A DNA stretch of 64,000 nucleotides. It comes from Candidatus Arsenophonus triatominarum. GTDB lineage: Bacteria; Pseudomonadota; Gammaproteobacteria; Enterobacterales; Enterobacteriaceae. Below the pieces are notes generated by a model. The model was given only the letters and a program-made list of their open reading frames with translations. It had not been told where the DNA came from and did not search any database. Shown one piece after another: positions 41,541 to 52,385 of this stretch (position 1 is the first letter of the stretch; each line of letters begins with the position of its first letter). The position numbers were made by a program, and so were the translations under genes. Where the stretch lies: NCBI RefSeq assembly GCF_001640365.1, contig NZ_LWMI01000016.1, positions 248,001 through 312,000 on the forward strand, written 5' to 3'.

Positions 41541-41572
41541 ACAAAAAAATAAGCAGAGTCTTTAACCTCTGC
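41541..41572 (-). terminator. Terminator after recR
   Basis: GCAGAG / CTCTGC stem with an 8-base loop, then TTATTTTTTT on the minus strand. It ends the dnaX-ybaB-recR transcript before htpG. Confidence 0.65.
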
Positions 41573-41602
41573 ATATGTTTATTTTATATTACGCTTATAC
41601 TA

Positions 41603-42208
41603 TCAATAATTAATTTTCTGACGGCCAATAATTGAATGTGATAACGTGGTTCCGTCAACCATTTCAAGCTCACCGCCAACAGGAATACCATGAGCAATAC
41701 GACTGGCCATCACCCCATATTGAGCACATATGCCAGCAATATAATTAGAGGTTGCTTCCCCTTCAATTGTTGGATTGGTCGCCAGGATCACTTCTGATAG
41801 CGTCTCAGTCGCGAGTTTATCGGCTAAGCTTTCAAGACCGATATCCTTAGGTCCAATACCATCTAATGGCGACAAATGCCCCATTAAAACAAAATAACGC
41901 CCGGCAAACTGTCCTGTTTGTTCAATTGCATAAATATCAGCAGGGCTTTCAACTACACAAATTTGGCCAGTTTGTTGACGCCTCGGATTAGTACAAATAG
42001 AACAGTGATCTTTTTCAGTAAATGTTCGACAACCCTGACAATGGCCAATTTCCGACATTGCACATGTCAATGCCTGAGCCAATTGCATGCCACCACTACG
42101 ATCACGTTGCAGAAGATGGAAAGCCATACGTTGCGCCGATTTTGGTCCTACACCAGGTAAAGAGCGTAGCGCTTCCATTAAAGATTCAAGAAGGGGGCTC
42201 GTTTGCAT
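41603..42208 (-). CDS. recR: Recombination protein RecR
   Basis: 201 residues from ATG 42208 (E. coli 201). Helix-hairpin-helix start [11 protein letters not shown], zinc finger C-Q-G-C ... C-S-I-C, and the Toprim E-S-P-A-D region. Acts with RecF/RecO to load RecA at gaps. Its ATG overlaps the ybaB TGA, so the two are coupled. Confidence 0.95.
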   Translation of the reverse strand: MQTSPLLESLMEALRSLPGVGPKSAQRMAFHLLQRDRSGGMQLAQALTCAMSEIGHCQGCRTFTEKDHCSICTNPRRQQTGQICVVESPADIYAIEQTGQFAGRYFVLMGHLSPLDGIGPKDIGLESLADKLATETLSEVILATNPTIEGEATSNYIAGICAQYGVMASRIAHGIPVGGELEMVDGTTLSHSIIGRQKINY

Positions 42209-42537
42209 CAAAATGGCATCTTAAAGCCTGGAGGTAATTGCATGCCATTGGATACATTGGCCATTTTTTCTTTTTGGGCTTCTTCTATACGACGCGCAGC
42301 ATCATTAAATGCAGCAGCAATAAGATCTTCTAACATATCTTTGTCATCTGCCATTAAACTAGGATCAATTTCAATCCGACGACAATTATGCGCGCCATTA
42401 ATGGTTATTTTAACAAGACCTGCACCCGATTCGCCGGTAATCTCCATGTTAGCAATCTCTTCTTGTACTTTCTGCATCTTTTCTTGCATTTGCTGAGCCT
42501 GTTTCATCAGGTTACCCAGCCCACCTTTACCAAACAT
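42208..42537 (-). CDS. ybaB: Nucleoid-associated protein YbaB/EbfC
   Basis: 109 residues (E. coli 109). Starts [18 protein letters not shown], the helical dimer hairpin of the family, and contains [13 protein letters not shown]. Binds DNA as a dimer. Between dnaX and recR as in most bacteria. Confidence 0.95.
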   Translation of the reverse strand: MFGKGGLGNLMKQAQQMQEKMQKVQEEIANMEITGESGAGLVKITINGAHNCRRIEIDPSLMADDKDMLEDLIAAAFNDAARRIEEAQKEKMANVSNGMQLPPGFKMPF

Positions 42538-42612
42538 AATATTCTCTCTTTCTGATCTGTTACAAAAATAGATTTTAACATTGCAACATTATACTTAAAG
42601 GTATGCATTCGG

Positions 42613-44592
42613 CTATACCGGCCGAATACTTTCTTCATCTAACTGCGCGTCAAACAGCGTGCGCAAAGTCTGAATCGTTTTATCCACTATAATAGATTGA
42701 CGAGCCTGTGCTAGCTTCTCTTCATAAATTACCTGCCGCCATTCCAAAGGTGTCTTGACGGCTGAATTATCATCTTCAATGATAACCAGTTTTATCGGCT
42801 TACCATATAACTCACTCAAGGCTTTTGTTAATGTTTTATGCGCCGGTTTAGTATTCAAATGCCGTTGCGTTGAGCGTAAATGTAAACAAATTTCCGTTTC
42901 ACTTAACGCTTCTTTATAAGCATTTAACGCAACTTGTTCTATCAATTTTGGCATTTTTAACTGACAAATTTCTGCCGACCAGTGGTCACGTTCTCGAGCT
43001 TCAAGCGCAATTTTATTGGCAAGTTCCGGCGTCCTTTCATATTCCAATGCTTGTTTAATATTGCCAGGCGTGGTTACTCGCTCTACTTTTTGTTCAGAAA
43101 CATTTTGCGGGCGCCATTGATAAGATTTACCCTTTTGATTTTTTTCATTTTTATTAGCTGGTTTGGGCTGATTTAAAACAGAGAGCTGATGCTGTGCCGA
43201 AACGGTAGCTAACCTTTCTAGCGCCGACATCGCTAGTGGCGTTTTTGTCTTTGGTGATGCTGTTTCAGACTTTTTTAACGGCGTTTTTTCTTGTGCTTTA
43301 TTTAGCGATGCTTTTGCTTGCAATAATTGCAATGTAGGCATACTAATTAATTTTTCATCCGATGAGCTTGTTGCTTTATTGGTGATTTTTTTTTTATCTT
43401 TTAAGTTAGCAGAAATATCGACATGATTATCAATATCATTGGCTATAGTAGTTGTTTCAGAGAGACTTGGTGATGACACCAATGGAATTTCAATATCATT
43501 AACACACTTAGGATGAAATGCTAATGCACGTAACAATGTCATCTCAACTCCCATTCGCCTTTCTGGCGCATAGGGAAGCTCTTTACGTCCGACTAACAAG
43601 GTTTGATAATAGAGCTGTAAATCCGTTGGCGTAATCAAGCGCGCAAGTAAACGTAGACGCTCGTCTATAGGTGATGCAGTATTTTGCATCTTCACAGGTA
43701 AAAGCTGGACCATCGCAATACGATGAATTAATGATAACATTTCAATCAATACGCTTTCCCAGTCACCGCCTCGCAAAGCAATATCTTCTACTAAAGCCAT
43801 GATTTTTGGACCATCAGCATGCACAATCGCTTCAATGATCGCTAGCGGCTGTTCATCATCTAATATGCCTAGCATTTGGCTAACTGAATCTGCCGATACT
43901 TGCCCTTGCCCCATAGCAATAGCTTGATCGGTTAAACTTAATGCATCACGTAAACTACCTTCGGCAGCTCTAGCGATTAATTGGCGGGCATGTTTATCAC
44001 TAGATATTTGCTCAGCCGCTAAAATGCGTTCAAGTTGACTGCTTATTTGGTCAATATCAAGTGATCTTAAATGAAATTGAAGGCAACGTGATAAAACCGT
44101 TATCGGTAATTTCTGTGGATCTGTCGTTGCTAATAGAAATTTTACATGTTCTGGTGGTTCTTCCAGCGTCTTGAGTAAAGCATTAAAGCTATGACGAGAT
44201 AGCATATGAACTTCGTCGATTAAGTACACTTTAAATCGACCGCGTGCCGGTGCATACTGGACATTATCTAGTAGCTCGCGGGTATCCTCAACTTTAGTGC
44301 GCGAAGCGGCATCAATTTCAATCAAATCAACAAATCGCCCATCCGCTATCTCTAGGCAGTTAGCACATTTACCACAAGGGTTTTGGCTTATCCCTACCTC
44401 ACAGTTAAGCCCTTTCGCAAACAGCCGCGCAATGGTCGTTTTTCCAACTCCACGTGTACCAGAAAATAAGTAGGCATGATGGAGCCGCTGCTGTTGCAAA
44501 CCATTTGCCAGCGCGGTCAAAACATGTTGTTGCCCAACAACATCGGTAAATGTTTGTGGGCGCCATTTACGGGCAAGTACCTGGTAGCTCAT
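42613..44592 (-). CDS. dnaX: DNA polymerase III subunits tau/gamma
   Basis: 659 residues (E. coli tau 643). Clamp-loader ATPase: G-T-R-G-V-G-K-T-T (residues 45-53), zinc cysteines C64/C73/C76/C79, D-E-V-H-M-L (126-131), and the S-R-C sensor. The tau tail ends D-E-E-S-I-R-P-V. E. coli makes the short gamma by a -1 frameshift near codon 430. Here a run of ten A's at codons 400-403 (43386-43395) and seven A's near codon 485 (43139-43145) both lead in -1 to stops within a few codons, so gamma-like products of about 405 or 488 residues are possible. Confidence 0.96.
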   Translation of the reverse strand: MSYQVLARKWRPQTFTDVVGQQHVLTALANGLQQQRLHHAYLFSGTRGVGKTTIARLFAKGLNCEVGISQNPCGKCANCLEIADGRFVDLIEIDAASRTKVEDTRELLDNVQYAPARGRFKVYLIDEVHMLSRHSFNALLKTLEEPPEHVKFLLATTDPQKLPITVLSRCLQFHLRSLDIDQISSQLERILAAEQISSDKHARQLIARAAEGSLRDALSLTDQAIAMGQGQVSADSVSQMLGILDDEQPLAIIEAIVHADGPKIMALVEDIALRGGDWESVLIEMLSLIHRIAMVQLLPVKMQNTASPIDERLRLLARLITPTDLQLYYQTLLVGRKELPYAPERRMGVEMTLLRALAFHPKCVNDIEIPLVSSPSLSETTTIANDIDNHVDISANLKDKKKITNKATSSSDEKLISMPTLQLLQAKASLNKAQEKTPLKKSETASPKTKTPLAMSALERLATVSAQHQLSVLNQPKPANKNEKNQKGKSYQWRPQNVSEQKVERVTTPGNIKQALEYERTPELANKIALEARERDHWSAEICQLKMPKLIEQVALNAYKEALSETEICLHLRSTQRHLNTKPAHKTLTKALSELYGKPIKLVIIEDDNSAVKTPLEWRQVIYEEKLAQARQSIIVDKTIQTLRTLFDAQLDEESIRPV

Positions 44593-44678
44593 GATTCTTA
44601 TTAGACGTTAAATATATAGAGATTCGCCAACATATCGCTGTTCGCTAGTCAGCACATTTTACTAGAAAATTTTGCGCA

Positions 44679-45214
44679 TTAACTCCCTGGGAATTCAGCC
44701 AAATTAAAACAATTGACCCCTTGCTTTTTTAAACGTTCGATACCACCGTCAGGCAAACAGATAATAAATGCCGCTTCATTAACTTTACCACCAAGCTGCC
44801 GGATCAAGCGTACTGTCGCTTCAATCGTTCCACCTGTAGCAAGTAAATCATCAACAACTAAAACATTGTCTTTGGCTGAAATACTATCTTTATGGATCTC
44901 TAGTTCATCGGTACCATATTCTAGCTCATAATTTTGTCGTAATGTGGCGCGCGGTAATTTTCCTTCTTTACGTACTGGTACAAATCCTACACCTAAACGC
45001 AAAGCAAGCGGCACCCAAATAAAAATCCTCTCGCTTCAGTGCCAATAATTTTAGTAATACCTTTATTTTTATAATGCTAAACGAGTAGATCAATTGTGGC
45101 CTGATAAGCGTCCGGATTATCCAATAAGGTTGTAATATCACGAAACAATACGCCTGGTATCGGATAATCAGGAATTGTTTCAATACTATCTTTTATAAAT
45201 TATATTTTTTTCAT
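44679..45214 (-). pseudogene. apt: Adenine phosphoribosyltransferase, inactivated
   Basis: The C-terminal 100 residues are open ([24 protein letters not shown], the PRPP loop). Upstream, in other frames, the rest is recognisable but broken: M-K-K-I[17 protein letters not shown], then D-L-L-V-stop-H-Y-K-N (TAG), then a frameshift in [10 protein letters not shown] | P-L-A-L. At least two nonsense codons and one indel. Adenine salvage by this route should be lost. Position before dnaX is as in E. coli. Confidence 0.9.
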
Positions 45215-45366
45215 TAACCATCATAATTATCATCATAGATAAAATAATCAAACGTTACAATCTATGAAAACTACTATAAAAATGCAATAACTAGCTTACC
45301 AATATGCGCGTTTTTACTGTAAGAAGTCAAATCTCAATCACATATTTTATTATTATGGCTTAATAT

Positions 45367-45915
45367 ATGAAAACACAAAAGTTGCTAAACGCTCTTGAAG
45401 AGCAAATTGAAGCATTGGCAGAAAAAATAAAACCAATTGCACACTCTTCTTTTATAACATTGCGTTTTGATCAAAAATTATTTCATCGAAAAAGCCATCA
45501 ATTAAGCGAATGTTTATTTGAAATTAAGCAACATTTTAATCAATTAAAACATGCGGTTATTACGTCACGTTCAGAACAGGTTACTTTTTTGACAGAAAAA
45601 ATTATTGCTCAAATTGGTGCTATAACGCGAGAATCTGCAACCCAAACTTTAAGAGAACAAGAAAGCCAACATAGCCAAAAAGAAAAAACCATAGATCTTT
45701 ACGAACGTTTAGTTCAACACCAAGATTATGAACGTCGCCTAATCGCAATGATAAATGATCGAGAGCAACAATTATATAAACAGCAGTCATACGTTGCTTG
45801 CCAGAAGCTGCAACAAGAAATAGCTGCATTAACTGGAAGATTAGTGAGATGCCGTCAGGCTCTTTCAAGCATAGAAAGGGCAATTGAACGCTATGAAAAT
45901 CAAAGTATCGAATAA
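45367..45915 (+). CDS. priC: Primosomal replication protein PriC
   Basis: 182 residues (E. coli 175), mostly helical and basic, with F-D-x-x-L-F near residue 35 and the terminal L-x-R-C-R-Q-A-L-S-S-I-E-R-A-I. Loads DnaB at stalled forks independently of PriA-PriB. Divergent from apt and followed by ybaM, as in E. coli. Confidence 0.88.
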   Translation: MKTQKLLNALEEQIEALAEKIKPIAHSSFITLRFDQKLFHRKSHQLSECLFEIKQHFNQLKHAVITSRSEQVTFLTEKIIAQIGAITRESATQTLREQESQHSQKEKTIDLYERLVQHQDYERRLIAMINDREQQLYKQQSYVACQKLQQEIAALTGRLVRCRQALSSIERAIERYENQSIE

Positions 45916-45937
45916 AAAATAATATAGGTGATATTTA

Positions 45938-46093
45938 ATGAATTTAGAGAATGCTCCAATAGAAATCCAAGTTGCCATTGATTTAATTTATATTCTAGAA
46001 ATTAATCAAATAGAACCCACTACAGCACTCAAAGCGCTTGATATTGTAAAAAAAGATTATGAGAATAAGTGTATTAGTCTTAACTTAATCTGA
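45938..46093 (+). CDS. ybaM: YbaM (DUF2496), C-terminus replaced by IS481 end
   Basis: The first 44 residues match YbaM ([29 protein letters not shown]). From 46070 the sequence is the IS481 outer end, which adds C-I-S-L-N-L-I and stop. The hybrid is 51 residues (E. coli 53), so the fold may survive. Function of YbaM is unknown. Confidence 0.85.
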   Translation: MNLENAPIEIQVAIDLIYILEINQIEPTTALKALDIVKKDYENKCISLNLI

Positions 46094-46236
46094 CAATTCT
46101 GATTTAAAAAAGAGCGTTACCGGTTTTAATTAACACCAATTAGATAATTAAATAAAAGGTAATTCTATGTATCAAACAAATAATCCTATCATCGAACATA
46201 AAGTCGGGTTACTTAACCTTGCTGAAAAGCTTCATA
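46070..46236 (+). mobile_element. IS481-type 5' remnant
   Basis: Matches the first about 170 bases of the element, including the transposase start at 46167 (M-Y-Q-T-N-N-P-I-I). It is cut by IS630 copy 8 at nearly the same site where copy 2 is cut, but the rest of the element does not follow. Confidence 0.9.
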
Positions 46237-47117
46237 TAGCTAGGCGACTTAATTTTGATTACAGCATATGTATTAAAAACAGGTCATCGATAGTGCATCC
46301 TGTTTCCATCTTTTTACGTTTAGCTTGAGACCATTTATGTTCTATAGGATTTAAATCTGGTGAATACACAGGCAAATATTCTATCTGGTGTCCTGCGTTT
46401 ATAATTGCCTGTTCAATATTCTTACCTTTGTGAAAGCTAGCGTTGTCCATAAAAATAACAGAATTTTCAGGAAGTTCTGGGAGCAATATTTTTGTGATCC
46501 AAACATAAAAAACATCACGATTAATATTGCAATCAAATAATCCGATAGCAAAAAGGGTTGTTCCCAATAAAGCGCCAATAACATTTGTTCTTCCCTTAGC
46601 ACCCCAGTTTTTCAGGCCAAAACAACGGTGACCTTTTGGGGAATAGCCGTGAGTTCGTGGAGTGTCATGTGAAAAACCACTTTCATCAATAAAAACAACA
46701 GATTTATCTTTTTTTTCATACTGTTGTCTTTTTTGCTGATGTGCCAGCCTGTCGCTTTCGTTGGTTTTTGGATGGAATAGAGTTTTTTTTATAGGTTAAT
46801 CCCAGCTTTTTAAGGGATTGCCAAATAGTCTTTTTACAAACACCGAATCGCTCTGCCCGTTCCTTTTGGTAAGCATCTGGATACTGTTCCACATCTTTTG
46901 CTAAAGCATTTTTATCGAGCTTCCTCTTACGTGGCGTTGAATTTTTTGGCTCTGGTCGTTTAAGCCAACGTACTAAAGACGCTTTTCCAATACGGAATTG
47001 TTTCGCAGTTTCTCGAATTGTTAAACCTTCGGCTTTCCTTACAGATATTACTTTACGTCGAAAATCAATTGTATAACTCATAACACACCTTGTAATCAAA
47101 ATTAAGTCGCCTAGCTA
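46237..47117 (-). mobile_element. IS630-family element, copy 8, chimeric flanks
   Basis: 881 bp, TA at 46235-46236 and 47118-47119. Left flank is IS481, right flank is IS982 coding DNA. Frames 47081-46716 and C-terminal piece 46567-46259. Confidence 0.93.
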
Positions 47118-47620
47118 TATTTATCGGCTTCACTGAAACAGCAACTGAAAACAATGGGAATTAACCTTATAACGAATATCAAGCACGAGTTTCGCACCAA
47201 TAAAAAAACGCTCTATTTTTAAGTTTAATTCAGCATAATATATAAATAGACAAAATCTTATAAATTAAAAGCAACTTATTGTAATTTAAACAAATTTATA
47301 CGTTTTAGTAACTTGCAAATTAACCATTGCTTTTAAGTCATTTCTGGAATTTTATATGCCTGTGCGAAACTCGTGTCAAGAAGAAAATGAAGCCTGTCGA
47401 ACAGACTTGTTTTGACAAAGTCATCTTGCGTCATCGTTCTGTCATTGAAACGGTATTTGATGAGTTTCTTTGTCAGATAGAGCATACGCGGCACCGCTCT
47501 CCTGCTAACTTTGTAGTGAATTTATTAGCAGGGCGGGTTGCATATTGTTTAATTCCATCTAAACCAAAGATACCTGTGGCAGGAACATATCTTCAAGCAT
47601 AATTGATCCGAACTCAGGTT
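47118..47620 (+). mobile_element. IS982-family 3' remnant interrupted by a MITE
   Basis: Transposase codons L-S-A-S-L-K-Q-Q-L-K-T-M-G-I-N run to 47183, then after the MITE resume at K-M-K-P-V-E-Q-T-C-F-D-K and continue to G-T-Y-L-Q-A-stop (47600-47602). A small deletion (F-D-E-F-L-C where the other copy reads F-D-E-L-K-N-L-C) shifts the frame. It ends in the IS982 terminal AACTCAGGTT. Confidence 0.88.
47184..47375 (+). mobile_element. MITE-like repeat, copy e
   Basis: 192 bp, with TCAAG at 47179-47183 and 47376-47380. The uninterrupted site is present in the other IS982 copy (near 60150, minus strand) with a single TCAAG, which proves the 5-base duplication. Confidence 0.95.
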
Positions 47621-48128
47621 ATGATACCATTAAATACCGCACTTCGTGCTCATAATCTTGAACTGGATATCGAGATAGCCAATGCAAAAGTGGGTCCATG
47701 GTTAGAACGAGTCACACATCAGCGGATTCATGGAACAACCTTAGAAAAGCCAGCAAACAGATTAGCTAAGGAAGTTAAGTATCTTCTTCCCTTACCAGCA
47801 AGGGTTTGCCAATCTATCTCGCAGACTAATACGCTTAATGTCCGTATCGTACCGCCCCTTGAATCTGTCAATTTGCAACACTCAATCAGCGTATATGAAG
47901 CATTGCTGGGAGGTGAACATATTATTGCATGAACAAATTGAACACCTGTGTGAGTCATTGAAATTAAATTCTGTTCCGACTCATTGGTCATCACTTGCCG
48001 AACAGTGCATCGCCCAAGACAAAAGCTACGGAGAGTTTTTACTGTCCCTATTAAAAGGTGAACAACAACAACGAGATGAACGAACTCGCAATCTCTTTAG
48101 TCGGATGGCGGGATTCCCAACGCTTTAA
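47621..48128 (+). mobile_element. IS21-family remnant (istA 3' end, istB 5' end)
   Basis: First frame (to 47932) ends an IstA-like transposase: W-L-E-R-V-T-H-Q-R-I-H-G-T-T and V-Y-E-A-L-L-G-G. It overlaps a second frame starting about 47925 that is the N-terminus of IstB (L-L-H-E-Q-I-E-H-L-C-E-S-L-K-L). That ends at 48126-48128. Both genes are truncated and the element ends are gone. Confidence 0.75.
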
Positions 48129-48395
48129 AGCTTCTAAATATTCATCAGAATAAGTATTTTTGTGTTGCCATGGCGGCCATTGTAATTTACCTTTTAAAAC
48201 AAAATATTGAATGTAATGCTCACACACTTAATATTTTTAGATATAAAAACAGTATGTGTTGCTATTTTGTGTTACAGAATTAGGTTTTTCAATGTAATGT
48301 ATACTGTATGAAATTACAAGTTATAGATAAAAGTAACTAATATTTATCATACTTAAATTATTGATATTTATTTAAATTAATTATAAGGTATTGAT
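48129..48395. other. Non-coding DNA upstream of yfhL
   Basis: The first 60 bases keep a minus-strand piece reading K-L-Q-W-P-P-W-Q-H-K-N-T-Y, probably another lost mobile gene. The rest is AT-rich and must hold the yfhL promoter. Confidence 0.35.
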
Positions 48396-48656
48396 ATGTC
48401 TTTATTAATTACTCATCGATGTATCAACTGTGATATGTGTGAACCAGAATGCCCAAATGAAGCGATTTCAATGGGAGAAGAATTTTACCAAATCAATCCC
48501 AATCTTTGCACTGAATGCATTGGACACTATGATAAGCCAACTTGCCAATCCGTTTGTCCGATCAACAATACCATTTTAAAAGATCCTAATAATCCTGAAA
48601 CAGAAGAACAATTATGGGATAAATTTGTCTTATTACATCATGCCGATAAAATTTAA
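48396..48656 (+). CDS. yfhL: Ferredoxin YfhL (2[4Fe-4S])
   Basis: 86 residues, same as E. coli. [12 protein letters not shown] and C-T-E-C-I-G-H-Y-x6-C-Q-x-V-C-P are the two cluster motifs with the long insert of the Alvin type. Converges with acpS; the stop codons nearly touch. Confidence 0.96.
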   Translation: MSLLITHRCINCDMCEPECPNEAISMGEEFYQINPNLCTECIGHYDKPTCQSVCPINNTILKDPNNPETEEQLWDKFVLLHHADKI

Positions 48657-49033
48657 CTTTCCATAATCACAGTGGCACAAGCATAATTTTGTTCATCAGA
48701 TAATGATACATGGATATGTTGCACACCTAAAGAATCAGCCAATATTTTTGCTTGTCCTAATAAATTAAGCCCTGGCTTACCTAATTGATCATTAAAAACT
48801 TCAAATTGATTAAGCGCTAAACCGTTTCGGATCCCCGTGCCTAAAGCTTTTGTTGCTGCTTCTTTGACCGCAAAACGCTTAGCCAAAAAACGGACTGGCT
48901 GAGAATGATGTTGATATTGTCGCCACTCTTGCGCGGACAATATACGCTTTGCCAGACGTTCCTCTAAACGCTTGATAATTTGCTCAATACGTACAATTTC
49001 AACCAGATCAGTACCTAATCCAATAATCGCCAT
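48653..49033 (-). CDS. acpS: Holo-ACP synthase
   Basis: 126 residues from ATG 49033. Transfers phosphopantetheine from CoA to acyl carrier protein. G-L-G-T-D-L-V-E-I with the metal Asp, and [18 protein letters not shown] with the Glu. The ATG overlaps the pdxJ stop by one base. Tail overlaps yfhL by 4 bases in convergent orientation. Confidence 0.95.
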   Translation of the reverse strand: MAIIGLGTDLVEIVRIEQIIKRLEERLAKRILSAQEWRQYQHHSQPVRFLAKRFAVKEAATKALGTGIRNGLALNQFEVFNDQLGKPGLNLLGQAKILADSLGVQHIHVSLSDEQNYACATVIMES

Positions 49034-49764
49034 TAACAACGCGCCTCACGAAGAATTTTCTTCATATCACTCACGGCTGTCGCCATGCCACTAAAAAGTG
49101 CTCGCCCAATAATCGCATGGCCAATATTAAGTTCATATATATTAGGCAATTGAGCAATACGTTGAACATTATGATAAGTTAACCCATGACCCGCATTGAC
49201 CTTAAGTTTTTTTGCAGTGGCATAACTTATCGCCTGCTTGATACGTTTAAACTCTTCTTGCTGTTTTAACTCGCTCTTAGCATCAGCATAGGCACCGGTA
49301 TGAATTTCAATAAAGGGCGCACCAATTTCCACTGCTGCATCAATTTGTTGTTCTTTAGCATCAATGAACAAAGAAACCGTGATACCTGCTTCGGTTAATC
49401 GTTTGACCGCCGTTGCGACTAATGCTCGTTGCCCAACAACGTCAAGCCCACCTTCTGTCGTAACTTCTTCACGTCGCTCTGGTACCAAGCAGCAAAATTG
49501 AGGTTTGATCTGACATGCAAAATTGACCATTTCATCCGTTATTGCCATCTCCAAATTCATCCGGGTTTGTAACGTCTGGCGAAGTAGCTTAACGTCACGA
49601 TCAGTAATATGACGGCGATCTTCACGCAAATGAACAGTGATCCCATCTGCATCAGCTTGTTCAGCAAGAAATGCTGCATGTAGCGGATCGGGATATTGTG
49701 TTCCCCGTGCATTACGCACCGTGGCAACATGATCAATATTAACGCCTAATAATAACTCTGCCAT
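49033..49764 (-). CDS. pdxJ: Pyridoxine 5'-phosphate synthase
   Basis: 243 residues, equal to E. coli. TIM barrel beginning [17 protein letters not shown], then H-L-R-E-D-R-R-H and the catalytic Glu/His regions (E-I-H-T-G-A-Y, N-A-G-H-G-L). Last step of de novo vitamin B6 synthesis. Coupled to acpS. Confidence 0.96.
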   Translation of the reverse strand: MAELLLGVNIDHVATVRNARGTQYPDPLHAAFLAEQADADGITVHLREDRRHITDRDVKLLRQTLQTRMNLEMAITDEMVNFACQIKPQFCCLVPERREEVTTEGGLDVVGQRALVATAVKRLTEAGITVSLFIDAKEQQIDAAVEIGAPFIEIHTGAYADAKSELKQQEEFKRIKQAISYATAKKLKVNAGHGLTYHNVQRIAQLPNIYELNIGHAIIGRALFSGMATAVSDMKKILREARC

Positions 49765-49851
49765 ATTTAACTCCAGTTATCCATTTCATAGTTTGAATTT
49801 CGTTTATCCATGCAATCATAATATATTCAAATAGGTTTTAATAACCACACT

Positions 49852-50565
49852 TCAACGCGTTTTAAGCAATATAACCTGGTAAAAAAGCTCGCGGCTTTTT
49901 AATGGACTTCCCCCCAGATAAGGCTTTAGCCCAATACGCGTAAAACGCTTGGCTGCTCTTAATGTATCGACATCAGGAAACTGACGAGCGGCAAATGCCT
50001 TAAGTTGCTTGCCAGTAAAACTTAAGTGATCAATAACCAAACTGGCAATAAAGCCTTTCTCTTCTCGATAACGGTAAGTCATACTATCTGTCACTGGTTC
50101 ACCACTACCGGAACAGTGTAAAAAATCAACACCATAACCTAAATGAGATAGCAATGATAATTCAAAACGGCGCAATGCATGTTCCGGCGTATATTCACTA
50201 CCAGCCAATACCTGCAAACAGGTAAGATATTCAAAAAATAGGGTTTGATAAGGGATATTTTGGGCTAAAACTCGCGCAAGCAATTCATTAACATATAGAC
50301 CGCTATACAGTACGGTACCGGTAAATGGTAGCGCTAGAGAAATCGGTTCTGCGCCACGCAACGTTTTCATTTCTCCCTTGCCTCCCCAACGGATCAGCAA
50401 TGGCGTAAAGGGTTGTAAACAGCCTTTTAAATTAGATCGACGGCTACGAGCACCTTTGGCTAATAGTCGAATACGGCCCTCATTTTCGGTGAAAAAATCT
50501 AACAATAAACTCGTTTCACTATAAGGGCGAGTATGAAGTACAAATGCACGTTGCCAACCGTCCAC
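49852..50565 (-). CDS. recO: DNA repair protein RecO
   Basis: 237 residues (E. coli 242). N-terminal OB fold starts [16 protein letters not shown] and contains [11 protein letters not shown]. It helps RecA displace SSB, with RecR. Follows era by 11 bases. Confidence 0.94.
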   Translation of the reverse strand: MDGWQRAFVLHTRPYSETSLLLDFFTENEGRIRLLAKGARSRRSNLKGCLQPFTPLLIRWGGKGEMKTLRGAEPISLALPFTGTVLYSGLYVNELLARVLAQNIPYQTLFFEYLTCLQVLAGSEYTPEHALRRFELSLLSHLGYGVDFLHCSGSGEPVTDSMTYRYREEKGFIASLVIDHLSFTGKQLKAFAARQFPDVDTLRAAKRFTRIGLKPYLGGSPLKSRELFYQVILLKTR

Positions 50566-50576
50566 GGAAACCCGCC

Positions 50577-51485
50577 TTAATGAAGATCGTCCATATAACC
50601 TAAACTACGCAGTGCACGTTCATCATCGGCCCATCCGGCTTTAACTTTCACCCAAAGTTCAAGATGAACCTTAGTAGCAAAAAGTTTTTCCATATCCATC
50701 CGAGCTTCAATGCCAATTTTCTTAATTTTGCTACCTTTATTGCCAATAACCATTTTTTTCTGACCATCTCTTTCAACCAAAATCAGGCCATGAATGTTAT
50801 AGCCACCGCGTTCATTTACCACAAATTGTTCAATTTCAACTGTGACCGAATAGGGGAGTTCATCGCCGAGAAAACGCATTAACTTCTCACGAATAATTTC
50901 ACCAGCCATAAAACGTTGTGAGCGATCGGTGATATAGTCCGCTGGAAAATGATGTGCTGCTTCTGGCATATGTTGGCGGACAATTTTAGTAATAATATCG
51001 ATACCGATACCTTTTTCTGCACTAATTGGCACAATATCCAGAAAATTCATTTGCTTGCTAAGAAATTCAATATGGGGCAGCAAACGGGTTTTATCCACCA
51101 CATTATCAATTTTATTGATCACTAATAATACAGGGCAAGGCAAATGACGCAGTTTATTTATTACCATCTCATCATCGCTTGTCCAATGTGTGCCTTCAAC
51201 AACAAAAATAATTAGTTCCACATCACCAATTGAGCTACTTGCTGCCCGATTCATTAAACGATTTATTGCGCACTTTTCTTCTACATGCAATCCTGGAGTA
51301 TCGACATAAATTGTTTGATAATTACCTTCTGTCTCAATGCCCATGATGCGATGACGGGTTGTCTGTGGTTTATGTGAAGTAATAGAAATCTTTTGCCCGA
51401 GTAATTGGTTCAATAATGTTGATTTACCCACATTTGGGCGCCCTACAATGGCTACAAATCCACAATAGGTTTTCTGTTTGCTCAT
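50577..51485 (-). CDS. era: GTPase Era
   Basis: 302 residues (E. coli 301). G1 G-R-P-N-V-G-K-S-T (15-23), G3 D-T-P-G-L, G4 N-K-I-D, and a C-terminal KH domain with [11 protein letters not shown]. Binds 16S rRNA in 30S maturation. ATG overlaps the rnc stop by 4 bases. Confidence 0.97.
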   Translation of the reverse strand: MSKQKTYCGFVAIVGRPNVGKSTLLNQLLGQKISITSHKPQTTRHRIMGIETEGNYQTIYVDTPGLHVEEKCAINRLMNRAASSSIGDVELIIFVVEGTHWTSDDEMVINKLRHLPCPVLLVINKIDNVVDKTRLLPHIEFLSKQMNFLDIVPISAEKGIGIDIITKIVRQHMPEAAHHFPADYITDRSQRFMAGEIIREKLMRFLGDELPYSVTVEIEQFVVNERGGYNIHGLILVERDGQKKMVIGNKGSKIKKIGIEARMDMEKLFATKVHLELWVKVKAGWADDERALRSLGYMDDLH

Positions 51486-52186
51486 TCAAGCTCCAATATT
51501 TTTAATGCCTGTTCAGCTGCGGCTTGTTCAGCCTTACGACGACTTGAACCCACTCCTTCAACCGGTTCATTTATACCACTAACCTGACAATGAATAGTAA
51601 ATTCCTGATCGTGCGCTTCACCGCGAACTTGAACTACCAAATAACTTGGTAAAGGTAAATGGCGTCCCTGTAAATACTCTTGTAAACGTGTTTTAGGATC
51701 TTTTTGTTTATCGCCGGGGCTAATTTCTATTAATCGAGTGTCATACCAAGCTAAAACAATTTGTTCAGTCGTTTGAATATCACTATCTAAAAAAATACTG
51801 CCAATTAACGCTTCGATAGTATCTGCTAATATTGATTCTCGACGAAAACCACCGCTTTTTAATTCACCTGGCCCTAAACGCAAATATTCTCCCAAATCAA
51901 ACTCTCGTGCAAGCTCAGCCAGTGTATTACCCCTGACCAATGTTGCTCGCATACGACTCATATCGCCTTCATCAACTTTAGGAAAACGATGATAAAGATC
52001 ATTGGCAATCACAAAACTAAGAATTGAATCGCCTAAAAACTCCAATCTCTCATTGTGACTACTACTGGCACTACGATGAGTTACCGCTTGCTTTAATAAT
52101 TCAATTTGTTTAAAAGTATAGCCAAGCTTACGCTGTAGCTGTTTAATTTCTTGCCGCTCTGACCACTCAATTAAAGAAGAATTCAT
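51482..52186 (-). CDS. rnc: Ribonuclease III
   Basis: 234 residues (E. coli 226). Catalytic signature [12 protein letters not shown] (Glu/Asp metal ligands) and a C-terminal double-stranded RNA binding domain ([11 protein letters not shown] to [10 protein letters not shown]). Cuts rRNA precursors and structured mRNAs; in E. coli it controls its own leader. Confidence 0.97.
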   Translation of the reverse strand: MNSSLIEWSERQEIKQLQRKLGYTFKQIELLKQAVTHRSASSSHNERLEFLGDSILSFVIANDLYHRFPKVDEGDMSRMRATLVRGNTLAELAREFDLGEYLRLGPGELKSGGFRRESILADTIEALIGSIFLDSDIQTTEQIVLAWYDTRLIEISPGDKQKDPKTRLQEYLQGRHLPLPSYLVVQVRGEAHDQEFTIHCQVSGINEPVEGVGSSRRKAEQAAAEQALKILELE

Positions 52187-52385
52187 GTGCTACCAATTAT
52201 TTCATTATTAAATTACAAAAAGCATACGCAACAGATCTGCAAAATAAATTTTTACAAAACTGTTGCGTTGGCAGGTTTCCTGATATCGTTCAAGAAACCA
52301 TCATTTTTGATTATCGTGCTATATTCTATATCGATTAGGATATAAATCAATTTAGCATTAATGATTAGTTTATCTCATTATTTTA

